Notes: generated by a model from the sequence alone, not told the origin. A stretch of 64,000 nucleotides of DNA from Janthinobacterium lividum (GCF_011601275.1 NZ_JAAOLY010000010.1:186001-250000); one strand, 5' to 3'. Shown: positions 8,901 through 16,573, counted from the stretch's first letter. Translations and numbers: made by a program.

Positions 8901-9309
8901 AGTAGCCGCGGCGGGAAAAATCCTGGTCCGCCAGTTCCGGGACGCTGGTGGCGACCGGCTTGCCCTGCGCATCGATGACGAGCATGGTGCGCACGCCCGG
9001 CATGGCGTCGACCAGCGCGGCCAGGCGCCGGGGCAAGGCTTGCCCGGCGTCCGGGGCGGCGCCGGCGGCAAGATAGTCGCGGATCACGCCGCCGAGCACC
9101 AGGTTGGTTGCCTCCAGGTCGACTTCGATATTTTTTGCCAGCAGCGCCGTCAGCACGCTCAGGCGCTCGCGCTCGGCCTCGTCATGCCGTGTCGCTTCGG
9201 CCAGATGCGCATAGGCGAGGGCGGCAGCGACGATCAGCAGCCCGAGGAGCAGGAACAGCCATTCGATCCATTGTCTGCGCAGCGCCGCCGCATCTGTGTG
9301 ATAGCTCAT
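5917..9309 (-). CDS. Hybrid sensor histidine kinase: Cache, PAS, HisKA, HATPase, two receivers, Hpt
   Basis: An 1130-residue membrane kinase. TM1 is at about 14-33, then a periplasmic dCache-like sensor to about residue 300, TM2 (about 300-320), and PAS (about 345-460, FRTLIEDAPVAIAILRHGRF). HisKA carries His489 in NMSHEIRSPLNAILGM, and the HATPase has GTGLGLTICRQL. A first receiver (about 710-830) looks inactive: the phospho-acceptor position reads VLAARMPDMDG, with Ala for Asp, and the acidic pocket reads LLADG. A second receiver is intact with Asp922 (VLMDVQMPVMDG). A C-terminal Hpt has His1065 in LAHQLAGVAGSLAL. This is a complete internal phosphorelay. It is the distal kinase of a minus-strand cluster holding separate REC, Hpt and HTH-REC proteins, so cross-talk is likely. 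The ligand is unknown. Confidence 0.93.
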   Translation of the reverse strand: MSYHTDAAALRRQWIEWLFLLLGLLIVAAALAYAHLAEATRHDEAERERLSVLTALLAKNIEVDLEATNLVLGGVIRDYLAAGAAPDAGQALPRRLAALVDAMPGVRTMLVIDAQGKPVATSVPELADQDFSRRGYFQTARDAPDARMLYISAPFHSFKGDLVITASRMVQDQQGRFAGVVVATFAPEYFTAKFRTAMYAPDVWAVVLHGDGRQFLNYPARIANGGNMDVPGSFLRRFRDSRYQAGVLNGVEIAGAAPRVMAMATIAPAVLHMDRSLIIGLSREEAAIAAPLRRQALGYILSFAMLALATASLLFWSQRRRRQQAAWHAEQERERQAMQAVSDSETRFRTLIEDAPVAIAILRHGRFIYSNPRYRKLHGYTMEDNLNGLPWSAMIFEPSLAALAANEALIEADSPSEQVFEAVGLGKQGLPVPMFKTTTRVMLKDGSATLIFAQDISAQKQAEEAMLLARDAAEAANRSKAEFLANMSHEIRSPLNAILGMAWLLERNGLDGEALQMARKIRAAGQSLLGIINDVLDVSKIEAGHMTIEQAPFRLSDVIEKIAASMGVAAHDKPIAVRIGPLPDGVDHVMGDALRLEQVLVNLTSNAIKFTAQGTVELTSTLESRDGDAAVLCFCVRDTGIGIAPEVQEAIFSAFAQADTSTTRRFGGTGLGLTICRQLVRLMGGSLRLTSGLGQGSAFSFTVPLQLLPASAPSSPDMQGLRVLLADGKADTRGAVAAVAQGLGWSVHAVSGGQAAFEHALACAEDARPGVIVLAARMPDMDGETTARALREHLPPQDCPIVILAASGAPAAAPARRHTDTANPADAILNEPVTASSLYNATMEARQRRAEAAGLGSRHAAPGERVLAGVRVLVVDDSDINRDVVNHILCDQGALPSFACDGQQALDWLQAHPTDVDIVLMDVQMPVMDGLQATRALRQLPQFQDLPVVALTAGAFQTQRAAAIEAGVNHFISKPFDVPETIALIARAHRRHAHGLPAVAEMAMPAPPNGAAPAIDLAQGMAQWLDETPYRQHLSHFGSTYRDTVDAMRALLAANARGDAAALAHQLAGVAGSLALPATLHAAQQAEQLLHAGDDASAALDALEQALAHAIEAVAVFTAQTPVPMPNLST

Positions 9310-9357
9310 TTGGCGATGCTATACCCGATATGCACGTAGAACAACTTTTGCGCATCA

Positions 9358-11076
9358 CTACGCAGATGATAGTGTGGTCAATTTGCCGCCTAGCGGCAGC
9401 CGCAGGCGGAAGACGGCGCCCTGGCCCGGCGCGGACGCCACGCCGATGCTGCCGCCCATCAGCGCGACGAGCTGGCGCGCGATGGCCAGGCCCATGCCGG
9501 CGCCGTCATGGGCGCGGCTGGGCGAGTCGTCCGCCTGCGAGAATTTGTCGAAGATGACGCCCTGCTGCGCCTGCGCGATGCCGATGCCCGTATCGCGCAC
9601 CTCGATCTGCAGGTCCGCGCCGCTGTGCATGACGTGCACGTCGACCCGCCCCGCGGGCGTGTAGCGGATGGCGTTATCGAGCAGGATATCGAGCACGCGC
9701 ACGAGGCGGACGCGGTCGCAATCGATGCTGGGCGGCGTGGCGGGCGCGACCTGCGCGGCCAGCTGCAAGCCCTTGTATGCCGCGCGCGGCCGGTGCGGCG
9801 CCAGCGCCAGTTCCAGCAACTGGGCCAATGGCGCGGCGGCCCGCTCCAGCCGCACCTGGTCGTGCTCGAGCGCGCTCAATTCCATCGCCGCCTCGACCAT
9901 GGCCAGCAACTGGCGGCCGCTGTCGTGTATCGTTTGCGCGTAGGCGGCCTGTTCCGGCTCGCGCAGCTGTTCCTGCAGCAGTTCGGAGAAGCCGAGGATG
10001 CCGTTGAGGGGCGTGCGCAATTCATGCGACATGTTCGACAGGAAGCGCGACTTGGCTTCGCTGGCGGCGATGGCCCTGGCGCGGCTGTCGACCAGGCGGC
10101 CGATCAGCAGCACCAGCGCGGCCCATGCCAGCACGATCAGCGCGCTCGTGATGGCCGCCATCTGCAAGGCCTGGTTGCGGCGCGAGACGTAGTCGGCCAA
10201 TACCGTGTCGTGGTCCAGCCCGACCAGCATGTAGAGCGGGTAGCCGGCCAGTTTTTCGAAAGCGTACAAACGCAGGGTGCCATCGACGGGACTGCGCTCG
10301 GTGAAGCCGCCCCGCGTTTTACCTTGCATCAGGGAAAATACCTGGCTGCCGCCGATATCCTGGCCGATGGTGTCGACGGCGCCGACCCGGCGCGCGCGCA
10401 CCACGCCATCGCTGCCGACCAGTTCGGTGGAGCTGTTGTCGCCCAGGTCGACTTCGTCGTACAGGCGCGTAAAGTAATACGGGTCCATCGAGACCACTAC
10501 CACGCCCTTGAATCGGCCATCGGCATGGTTGATGCGACGCGTCATCTGGATCGACCATTTTTTCGATACGCGGCCCAGCACCGGCTTGCTGATATACAGT
10601 TCGCCGCTGTCGCGCCGCATGTGTACGCGGATGTGCTCGCGGTCGGCAAGCCTGGTCGGCTGGAATGGACGGCTCGACAGCACCATGTCGCCCTGTTCGT
10701 CGACGATGGTAAACAGGTTGTACAGGGGACCGGGTTTGAGGCCTTGCCGCAGGTCCGCCACGATGTCGAGGCTATTGCCCAGCGCCTGGTAGCGGCCGCG
10801 CAAATACGTGGCAGTCTGGTCCGCCGCTTCGATCGTGCGGATCGCGTGCTCGTCGAAGACGCGCGCCATGCTGCGCGCGTCGCGCCCGGCGCCGGCGATG
10901 GCGGCGTCGTAGGCGTGCCGCAGTTGCAGCGCGGTGATGCTCCACAGCCCCGCCAGCAGGACGGCCATGAAGAGCGACAGCAGGGCGCGCGTATCCCAAC
11001 GCTCCCAACGCTCCCAGCGCTCCCAGCGCTCCCAGCGCTCCCAGACCAGGGCCTTCCAGTCTCTGTGCCGCCGCAT
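9358..11076 (-). CDS. Membrane sensor histidine kinase with a WER repeat at its N-terminus
   Basis: A 572-residue kinase without its own receiver. The N-terminal cytoplasmic tail holds five consecutive Trp-Glu-Arg triplets encoded by a 9-bp tandem repeat, directly before TM1 (about 33-52). A dCache-like periplasmic sensor (about 55-290) follows, with wording such as LYNLFTIVDEQGDMVLSS and YYFTRLYDEVDLG typical of Cache domains. TM2 is at about 300-325. HisKA carries His351 in NMSHELRTPLNGILGFSEL, and the HATPase ends with GAGMGLAIARQL and GQGAVFRLRLPL. It follows a stand-alone receiver by 51 bp and precedes the hybrid kinase by 48 bp. The missing receiver and Hpt appear to be supplied by the two small neighbouring genes. 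Confidence 0.93.
   Translation of the reverse strand: MRRHRDWKALVWERWERWERWERWERWDTRALLSLFMAVLLAGLWSITALQLRHAYDAAIAGAGRDARSMARVFDEHAIRTIEAADQTATYLRGRYQALGNSLDIVADLRQGLKPGPLYNLFTIVDEQGDMVLSSRPFQPTRLADREHIRVHMRRDSGELYISKPVLGRVSKKWSIQMTRRINHADGRFKGVVVVSMDPYYFTRLYDEVDLGDNSSTELVGSDGVVRARRVGAVDTIGQDIGGSQVFSLMQGKTRGGFTERSPVDGTLRLYAFEKLAGYPLYMLVGLDHDTVLADYVSRRNQALQMAAITSALIVLAWAALVLLIGRLVDSRARAIAASEAKSRFLSNMSHELRTPLNGILGFSELLQEQLREPEQAAYAQTIHDSGRQLLAMVEAAMELSALEHDQVRLERAAAPLAQLLELALAPHRPRAAYKGLQLAAQVAPATPPSIDCDRVRLVRVLDILLDNAIRYTPAGRVDVHVMHSGADLQIEVRDTGIGIAQAQQGVIFDKFSQADDSPSRAHDGAGMGLAIARQLVALMGGSIGVASAPGQGAVFRLRLPLGGKLTTLSSA
10994..11044. repeat. 9-bp in-frame tandem repeat, 5.7 copies
   Basis: Five full units of TCCCARCGC (two with AAC, three with AGC) and a partial sixth, starting at 10994. 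On the coding (minus) strand each unit reads Trp-Glu-Arg. Unit length is a multiple of three, so copy-number change by slippage would alter the kinase tail without a frameshift. Confidence 0.95.
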
Positions 11077-11127
11077 GCTGCCTCCGCAAGGTCTGCCAGG
11101 TTTGCCGTTATGCGTGGATGTCCGGCG

Positions 11128-11562
11128 TCACCGGCGCGCCAGCCAGCGGTCGACCATGTCGCGCAGCTGGGCGGCCGTAAACGGCTTGGACAGGTAATCG
11201 TCCATGCCGGCCGCCACGCAGCGCTGCCGGTCGTCGTCGGTGACGCCGGCCGTGAGGGCGATGACGGGCAGGCGCGGCGCGCCGCTGGCCGCTTCGCTGG
11301 CGCGCAGGGCCTGGCACGCCTGGTAACCGTCCATGACGGGCATCATGCAGTCCATCAGCACCAGGTCGTATTGCTGCCCGGCCAGCGCTTGCAAGCCCAG
11401 CGCGCCGTTCTCAGCCGTGTCGATGCCGTAGCCGCGGGCGGCCAGCTGCAGGCACACCAGTTGGCGGTTCAGCGCCGTATCCTCGACCAGCAGGATGCGC
11501 GCGCCGGGCTCCGAGGCGGGGGCCGGCTTGGCGGCATGCGCCGCTTCCTCGCGCTCGTTCAT
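11128..11562 (-). CDS. Stand-alone receiver (CheY-like) response regulator
   Basis: A 144-residue protein consisting of a 20-residue Ala/Glu-rich leader and one receiver domain. Visible signatures are ARILLVEDTALNRQL with the acidic pair, phospho-acceptor Asp71 in LVLMDCMMPVMDGYQAC, VIALTAGV and the lysine in YLSKPFTAAQLRD. There is no output domain, so it probably acts as a shuttle between the kinases and Hpt proteins of this cluster. Its ATG overlaps the stop of the upstream Hpt gene by 4 bp, which implies translational coupling and matched amounts of the two proteins. Confidence 0.92.
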   Translation of the reverse strand: MNEREEAAHAAKPAPASEPGARILLVEDTALNRQLVCLQLAARGYGIDTAENGALGLQALAGQQYDLVLMDCMMPVMDGYQACQALRASEAASGAPRLPVIALTAGVTDDDRQRCVAAGMDDYLSKPFTAAQLRDMVDRWLARR

Positions 11563-11921
11563 GCCTGGGCTCCCGTATATTCCAGCATGCTGCGGCGGAC
11601 TTCCTGCTCCACTGCGCCGACCAGCGCCGCCGTATCGTCCAGCCAGCCCGCCGCCGCCACACCTTGGTGGCGCACCAGCTGTTCGAGTGCCGCCAGGCGC
11701 GCCACCAGGACGCTGGCGCCCAGCAGGGCCACGGTGCCGCGCAAGGTATGGCAGCTATGCACGATGGCTTGCGCCGCGCCGCCGCGCACGGCCTGCTCGA
11801 CGCGCGCAAACATGGCCGGCGACGTATCGAGGTAGGTCTGCGACAGGGCGCGGAACATCTCCAGGTCGTGGCCGGTGGCCTGGAACAGCACGGCAGGATC
11901 GATGTGGCGATAGGCTGGCAT
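11559..11921 (-). CDS. Stand-alone histidine phosphotransfer (Hpt) protein
   Basis: A 120-residue, apparently soluble Hpt domain. The phosphotransfer motif is visible as SCHTLRGTVALLGA with His58 in the H-x-L-[KR]-G position. The first helix reads RALSQTYLDTSPAMFARVEQ and the following helix VARLAALEQLVRH, in the usual four-helix order. It lies 33 bp after the HTH-receiver gene and overlaps the stand-alone receiver by 4 bp. Its likely role is to move phosphate from a receiver to the DNA-binding regulator upstream in the operon; the direction of flow cannot be read from the sequence. Confidence 0.9.
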   Translation of the reverse strand: MPAYRHIDPAVLFQATGHDLEMFRALSQTYLDTSPAMFARVEQAVRGGAAQAIVHSCHTLRGTVALLGASVLVARLAALEQLVRHQGVAAAGWLDDTAALVGAVEQEVRRSMLEYTGAQA

Positions 11922-11954
11922 GGGGGCTCCGGGGGGAGGGGATGCGGTGGCGGG

Positions 11955-12581
11955 TCAGGCGGCCAGGCTGTTGCGCCGCGCATGGCCGGCGCAGCAGGCG
12001 CGCAGGTAGCCGCGCAGCTCGTCGTAATTGACGGGTTTGGCAAAGAACACGACGCCGGGCGGCACGCCGCCCCGTTCTTCCAGTTCTTCCTGCGTCAGGC
12101 TCGACAGCATAGCGATGTGCATGTCCGCCAGCAGCGGGTCGGCCAGGATGGTGCGGATCACTTCGTAGCCGTCGATGCCTTCCATGATGATGTCGGCCAG
12201 CAGGATGTCGGGCTGGTCGCGGGCGATTTCCATCAGCGCCTGGTAGCCGTTCTCGCAAAAGCGCAAGCCCGCCTGCAAACCCCATGAACCGATCTGCTTT
12301 TCATACAGCGCGCGCTCGATGGGATTGTCTTCGATGACCAGGATGGACGGCGGGCGGCCCGATGGGGCGGGGCGGCTGGCGCGTGCCGCGCGCTGGTCCT
12401 GGCCCGGCTGGCCGGGATTGCCTTTGTAGGCCTCGACGGCCGCGAGGGGAATGCGCCGGTGGCCGCCCTTGGTCTTCCAGGCTTCGATCACGCCGGCTTC
12501 GACCAGTTGCTGCACCGATGTCACCGAAATGCCGAGGATTTCGGCGGCCTTTTGGGTAGTGCAAACGTCTGCAGTGTGCAT
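11955..12581 (-). CDS. Response regulator with N-terminal excisionase-type HTH and C-terminal receiver
   Basis: A 208-residue protein with reversed architecture. Residues 8-57 form an excisionase/MerR-like helix-turn-helix (TTQKAAEILGISVTSVQQL, followed by a wing with KTKGGHRRIPL). A linker rich in Gln, Ala and Arg leads to a receiver at about 78-195 (ILVIEDNPIERALYEKQIG, phospho-acceptor Asp130 in LLADIIMEGIDGYEV, conserved lysine in FFAKPVNYDEL). Most response regulators have the receiver first. It is the first gene of the coupled minus-strand run, preceded by a 127-bp AT-richer gap likely to hold the promoter, and is the only obvious DNA-binding output of the cluster. Confidence 0.92.
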   Translation of the reverse strand: MHTADVCTTQKAAEILGISVTSVQQLVEAGVIEAWKTKGGHRRIPLAAVEAYKGNPGQPGQDQRAARASRPAPSGRPPSILVIEDNPIERALYEKQIGSWGLQAGLRFCENGYQALMEIARDQPDILLADIIMEGIDGYEVIRTILADPLLADMHIAMLSSLTQEELEERGGVPPGVVFFAKPVNYDELRGYLRACCAGHARRNSLAA

Positions 12582-12708
12582 GATGGGCTGTATGGTCGCG
12601 GATGTAGTTGAAGGGAATGATACGCAATCGGCCTTAAAAAATCAATTTCAACGAATTAGATGAATTCATTAAAAAACCTGGCATGTCGCGGACCGTGGCC
12701 TGGCGCGC

Positions 12709-13341
12709 TCATGGCCGGCTTCCCACGCCGCTGCGGTCGTCGGCCAGCGCCGCGTCCGTTTGCAGGACCGTGACGGCTTGCGACAGCACATCGAGCGCCA
12801 TCAGCAGCTCAGCGTGCAGGCGGCGCAGCGCGCCGATATCGTTGGAAAAGCCCGCATGCACGGCCTGGCGCGAAAGTGCCTGCAAGGGGAGCAGGCTCAT
12901 GGACTGGCTGCCGTCGAGGATTTCCTGTGCCAGCACTCTTGCCGGGGCCGTCCGCTCGCAGCGCAGCGCATGGGCGATGCCGGCCAGGCGGTCGCGCGTC
13001 TCTGCCACGAACAGGGCGAGAATTTCCCCTTGCAGGCGGCGGTCGTGGCCGAACATGGCGTCCAGGCGGGCTTGCTCGAACGGCGGCGCGTCCGGCGCCC
13101 TGGGCGCAGGCGGGGCGCTGTCAGCCACCTTGGCCGGCGGGGCCGCTTTGCGCAGCTGCAGCAGCGCATGCAGATCGGCCGGCGCCGCGCTGGCGGCTGG
13201 CCCGCTGCCTGCCTGCCAGCGGGTGCGTCGCCAGAGCAGGGCGGCCAGCAGCAACAGCAGGCCTGCCAGCGCCAGCGCCGGGCGCATCAGCGACAGGTCT
13301 TCGCAGCGAAGGAAGGGGTGAATGGCGAGGAAGGCGGTCAT
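12709..13341 (-). CDS. Membrane protein with a degenerate Hpt domain
   Basis: About 210 residues from the ATG at 13341, which has GGAG upstream; a start at 13368 is possible but lacks a good ribosome site. One hydrophobic helix (about 20-37, PALALAGLLLLLAALLW) is followed by a Pro/Ala linker (about 48-88). The C-terminal helical domain resembles Hpt: FVAETRDRLAGIAHAL is like its first helix, but the motif that should read H-x-L-K-G is E-I-L-D-G (residues 140-144), so it cannot accept phosphate there. It lies upstream of the phosphorelay genes on the same strand. It may be an Hpt-like inhibitor or docking protein; that is inference. Confidence 0.7.
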   Translation of the reverse strand: MTAFLAIHPFLRCEDLSLMRPALALAGLLLLLAALLWRRTRWQAGSGPAASAAPADLHALLQLRKAAPPAKVADSAPPAPRAPDAPPFEQARLDAMFGHDRRLQGEILALFVAETRDRLAGIAHALRCERTAPARVLAQEILDGSQSMSLLPLQALSRQAVHAGFSNDIGALRRLHAELLMALDVLSQAVTVLQTDAALADDRSGVGSRP

Positions 13342-13668
13342 GGCAGTGCTCCAGTGCGGTCGATGCAAGTGGTCTGCGCGATGGCGGACCTGACATGCTT
13401 GGCTTGGATGTTTTTTTCATTTTACGATAAAAATTCGTTTTATTCGATAAATTTGTTATTTATTTACTTGATTTAATGTTTTCCATAAAAATTGCATAAT
13501 TGTGGCGGGCTGGACAGTCAGCGCGTGTATAAAAAGCCACACCGTACGCACGGGGCGTTGTGGCGTGTGGCACGCTTTAGCGATTAGTGAAAAAATGGAA
13601 TTTCGTTGATCGCCATCAAATACGGTGCGCAGGCGCGTGCCGCCGACTGACTCTTGTAAAGGAGCATC
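13342..13668. promoter_or_regulatory. Divergent control region of the degenerate-Hpt gene and gcd
   Basis: A 327-bp gene-free stretch. Positions 13410-13500 are strongly AT-rich with repeated GATAAA-type words and could hold promoters for either side. GCCACAC (13536-13542) and GTGTGGC (13565-13571) form an inverted repeat. AAAGGAG just before the ATG at 13669 is a strong ribosome site for gcd. No specific regulator box was recognised. Confidence 0.45.
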
Positions 13669-16119
13669 ATGACTGCCTCTGCCCGGCCTGGACCCTTGCT
13701 TGTCATCACCGCAGTCATCTTCATCTTGCTGGGCCTGGCGCTTGCCGGCGGCGGCGCCTGGCTCGTCAGCCTCGGCGGTTCCTGGTATTACGTCGTGGCC
13801 GGCATCGGCATGCTCATCGCGGGCGCGCTCGTGTGGAAAGGGCGGCGCAGCACCCAGCTGTTTCTCGCGCTGCTGTTGTTTGCCACCCTGATCTGGTCCG
13901 TCATCGAGGTGAAGTTCGACTGGTGGCAATTGCTGCCGCGCCTCGATATCTGGTTCGCCGCCGCCGTCTGGCTGCTGCTGCCGTTCGTCGACCGCCGCCT
14001 CGATCCGCCATTGACGGCCGGGGCCAAACCGCGCGACGCGGGCAAGAGCGCACTGGCCGCCGCCGTGGTACTGACGGCTGCCGTGGGCGTGTTCTCGCTG
14101 TTCCAGGACTACTACACCCTGCACGGCGAAGTGCCGGCCGAAAACATGGCGGCCACGCCGCAAGGCGATTTCGCGCCCGGCGTGGCGCCCAACGACTGGG
14201 CCGCGTATGGCCGCTCCGGCTACGGAGACCGCTATGCGCCGGCCGCGCAGATCACGCCGGCCAACGCATCGCAGCTGAAACAGGCGTGGTTGTACAACAC
14301 GGGCGACTTCAAGGGGCCGAACGACCCGGGCGAGATCGCCAACGAAGTCACGCCGCTGAAAGTCAACGGCATGCTGTACCTGTGCACGCCGCATAACATC
14401 GTCATCGCGCTGGACCCGGACACGGGCAAGGAGATCTGGCGCCACGATCCGAAGATCAACCGCGACGCATCGAGCTATCAGCACATGATTTGCCGCGGCG
14501 TGGCCTACTGGGACGTCAACGCGGGCCGCGCCAAGGGCGACCCGGCGCCCGAGGCGGCCGGCATGGAGTGCCCGCGCCGCATCCTCGCGCCCACCATGGA
14601 TGCCACCCTGATCGCCGTCAACGCCGATACGGGCGCAGCCTGCAAAAGTTTTGGCGAAAACGGGGTGATCGGCCTGTACCACGGCATGGGCATGAAGAAG
14701 CGGGGCTTCCTGATGCCGACGTCGCCGCCGGCCGTGGCGCAAAACGTGGTGGTGATGGCCGCCAGCGTCACCGATAACTTTTCCACGGAAGAACCATCGG
14801 GCGTCATCCGCGGCTACGATCCCGTCACCGGCAAGCTGATGTGGAACTGGGATGCCTCGAACCCCGACGACACGGCGCCGATTGCCGACGGCAAGACGTA
14901 CACCAACAACTCGCCCAATTCCTGGGGCGTGTCCAGCATCGATGAAAAGCTGGGCATGGTGTACATCCCGATGGGCAATGAAACGCCGGACACGTGGGGC
15001 GGCAACCGCAATCCCCATGGCGAAAAATACAATAGCGCCATCGTCGCGCTGGACCTGGCGACCGGCAAGGTGCGCTGGGTTTACCAGACCGTGCACCACG
15101 ATATCTGGGACATGGATATTGGCGGCCAGCCCACCCTGGTCGACATCGACACGCCGAAAGGCAAAGTGCCGTCCGTTGTCGCCACGACCAAGCGGGGCGA
15201 CATCTATGTGATCGACCGCCGCGACGGCAGCCTGGTCGTGCCGGCGCCGGAAAAACCCGTGCCGACGAACAACCCCGCTCCGGGCGACCGCTTGTCGCCC
15301 ACGCAGCCATTCTCGGCTCTCACTTTCCTGCCCGAGAAAAACATCAGCGAAACGGATATGTGGGGCACGACGCCGTTCGACCAGCTGGCCTGCCGCATCA
15401 TCTTCCGCCAGCACCGCTATGAAGGCCCGTTCACGCCGCAAACGGTGGCCGAAGGCAAGATCAAGGGCGCCATCATCTCGCCCGGCCCGCTGGGCATCTT
15501 CGAATGGGGCGGGGCGGCCGTCGATCCCGTGCGCCAGCTACTGCTGGTGAACCCCGACTACATGGGCTTTCTGGAACGCCTGGTACCGCGTGCGCAAGCC
15601 AATGCGCCGGGCGGCACTGGCACGGAAATGGGCTTGCAGCCGCAGACGGGCGTGCCGTTTGCCGTGGAAATCAAGCCTTTTCTTTCTCCGCTGGGCTTCC
15701 CATGCCAGGCGCCGCCGTGGGGCTATATCGCCGCCGTCGACTTGCGCACCATGAAAAAAGTGTGGATGCACAAGAACGGCACGACGCGCGACAGCGCCCC
15801 CGTGCCCATCGCCTTGCCGCTGGGCGTGCCCAGCCTGGGCGGCATCAGCACCACCGGCGGCGGCGTGGCTTTCCTCAGCAGCACGCTCGACTACTACATC
15901 CGCGGCTACGATGTCAGCAACGGCAAGACCGTATGGAAAGCCCGCCTGCCGGCCGGCGGCCAGGCCACGCCGATGAGTTATGTCTCGGACAAAACGGGCA
16001 AGCAATATGTCGTCGTCATGGCCGGCGGCCACGGTTCGCTGGGCACGAAGATGGGGGATAGTCTGGTGGCGTTTGCGTTGCCGGATGAGGCGGTGAAGGA
16101 GGCGGGGAAAACGAAATAG
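13669..16119 (+). CDS. gcd: Membrane-bound PQQ-dependent glucose dehydrogenase
   Basis: An 816-residue quinoprotein (E. coli Gcd is about 796). The first 140 residues hold about five membrane helices (for example LLVITAVIFILLGLALAGG) that anchor the enzyme and bind ubiquinone. The rest is a periplasmic eight-bladed propeller with the repeated tryptophan-docking pattern (LDPDTGKEIWRHDP, ALDLATGKVRWVYQ, GQATPMSYVSDKTGKQYVVV) and the cofactor/catalytic region TYTNNSPNSWG. It oxidises glucose to gluconolactone in the periplasm and feeds electrons to ubiquinone; gluconic acid secretion solubilises phosphate. No pqq biosynthesis genes occur in the window. AAAGGAG precedes the ATG. Confidence 0.95.
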   Translation: MTASARPGPLLVITAVIFILLGLALAGGGAWLVSLGGSWYYVVAGIGMLIAGALVWKGRRSTQLFLALLLFATLIWSVIEVKFDWWQLLPRLDIWFAAAVWLLLPFVDRRLDPPLTAGAKPRDAGKSALAAAVVLTAAVGVFSLFQDYYTLHGEVPAENMAATPQGDFAPGVAPNDWAAYGRSGYGDRYAPAAQITPANASQLKQAWLYNTGDFKGPNDPGEIANEVTPLKVNGMLYLCTPHNIVIALDPDTGKEIWRHDPKINRDASSYQHMICRGVAYWDVNAGRAKGDPAPEAAGMECPRRILAPTMDATLIAVNADTGAACKSFGENGVIGLYHGMGMKKRGFLMPTSPPAVAQNVVVMAASVTDNFSTEEPSGVIRGYDPVTGKLMWNWDASNPDDTAPIADGKTYTNNSPNSWGVSSIDEKLGMVYIPMGNETPDTWGGNRNPHGEKYNSAIVALDLATGKVRWVYQTVHHDIWDMDIGGQPTLVDIDTPKGKVPSVVATTKRGDIYVIDRRDGSLVVPAPEKPVPTNNPAPGDRLSPTQPFSALTFLPEKNISETDMWGTTPFDQLACRIIFRQHRYEGPFTPQTVAEGKIKGAIISPGPLGIFEWGGAAVDPVRQLLLVNPDYMGFLERLVPRAQANAPGGTGTEMGLQPQTGVPFAVEIKPFLSPLGFPCQAPPWGYIAAVDLRTMKKVWMHKNGTTRDSAPVPIALPLGVPSLGGISTTGGGVAFLSSTLDYYIRGYDVSNGKTVWKARLPAGGQATPMSYVSDKTGKQYVVVMAGGHGSLGTKMGDSLVAFALPDEAVKEAGKTK

Positions 16120-16131
16120 CGCATGGACGCA

Positions 16132-16158
16132 GCGGCGCCATCCTGTGGATGGTGCCGC
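16132..16158 (+). terminator. Candidate terminator hairpin after gcd
   Basis: GCGGCGCCATCC (16132-16143) pairs with GGATGGTGCCGC (16147-16158) with one non-Watson-Crick position and a 3-base loop. Only ATTAAATT follows, so the U-tract is poor, but the hairpin is very stable and lies 12 bp past the gcd stop. Confidence 0.55.
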
Positions 16159-16216
16159 ATTAAATTGCGCATGGCGGCACGCGGCCACCTATGTTTGTTT
16201 TATTTGAAAGGCACCC

Positions 16217-16573
16217 ATGAGTACAGCCAGGACGGGATTGATCGGGGCGCTCAGTGCCGTCCTGAGCTTTCTTGCGGTATTTCTCGTCTACACGAGCTTT
16301 GAAAATTTCCCGGGCATGGTGAATGTATTGGCCATCGCTGCATGCGGATTAGTCATCGGCGTATGCCAGGGTTTTCTTATCCAGCGTCCACAACATCGAA
16401 CCATCGGCATGGCGACCTTCGCCGGCCTGTTGATCTTATGGCTCCCGGTGGTGTTTGTTACTTACGGCTTTGCCTTGCTGGCACTGCCCCTGCTGGCTGC
16501 GTTTGCGCTGCTGGTGTTCTTCGGTGCCAGACTGGGCAGCCATCTACGCGCGTCGGCTTGCCGGCCCGCATAG
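16217..16573 (+). CDS. Small integral membrane protein, function unknown
   Basis: A 118-residue protein I do not recognise. Three to four hydrophobic helices are visible: about 8-27 (IGALSAVLSFLAVFLVYTS), 33-54, and a long hydrophobic stretch 65-108 that could be two helices. It ends in a short Arg/Ala tail. GAAAGGC upstream of the ATG is a fair ribosome site. It lies between gcd's candidate terminator and a convergent DUF748 gene, so it is probably a single-gene unit. No catalytic motif is visible. Confidence 0.65.
   Translation: MSTARTGLIGALSAVLSFLAVFLVYTSFENFPGMVNVLAIAACGLVIGVCQGFLIQRPQHRTIGMATFAGLLILWLPVVFVTYGFALLALPLLAAFALLVFFGARLGSHLRASACRPA

Noticed and set aside
6037-9339. 1100-codon plus-strand open frame opposite the hybrid kinase
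   Set aside because: Low-complexity His/Gln/Arg/Gly-rich translation typical of the antisense of a high-GC gene; the minus-strand frame has full kinase domains.
9508-11835. 775-codon plus-strand frame across kinase, REC and Hpt genes
   Set aside because: Spans three real minus-strand genes and has no recognisable domain.
13456-15441. 661-codon minus-strand frame opposite gcd
   Set aside because: Antisense artefact; the plus-strand quinoprotein is complete and unambiguous.
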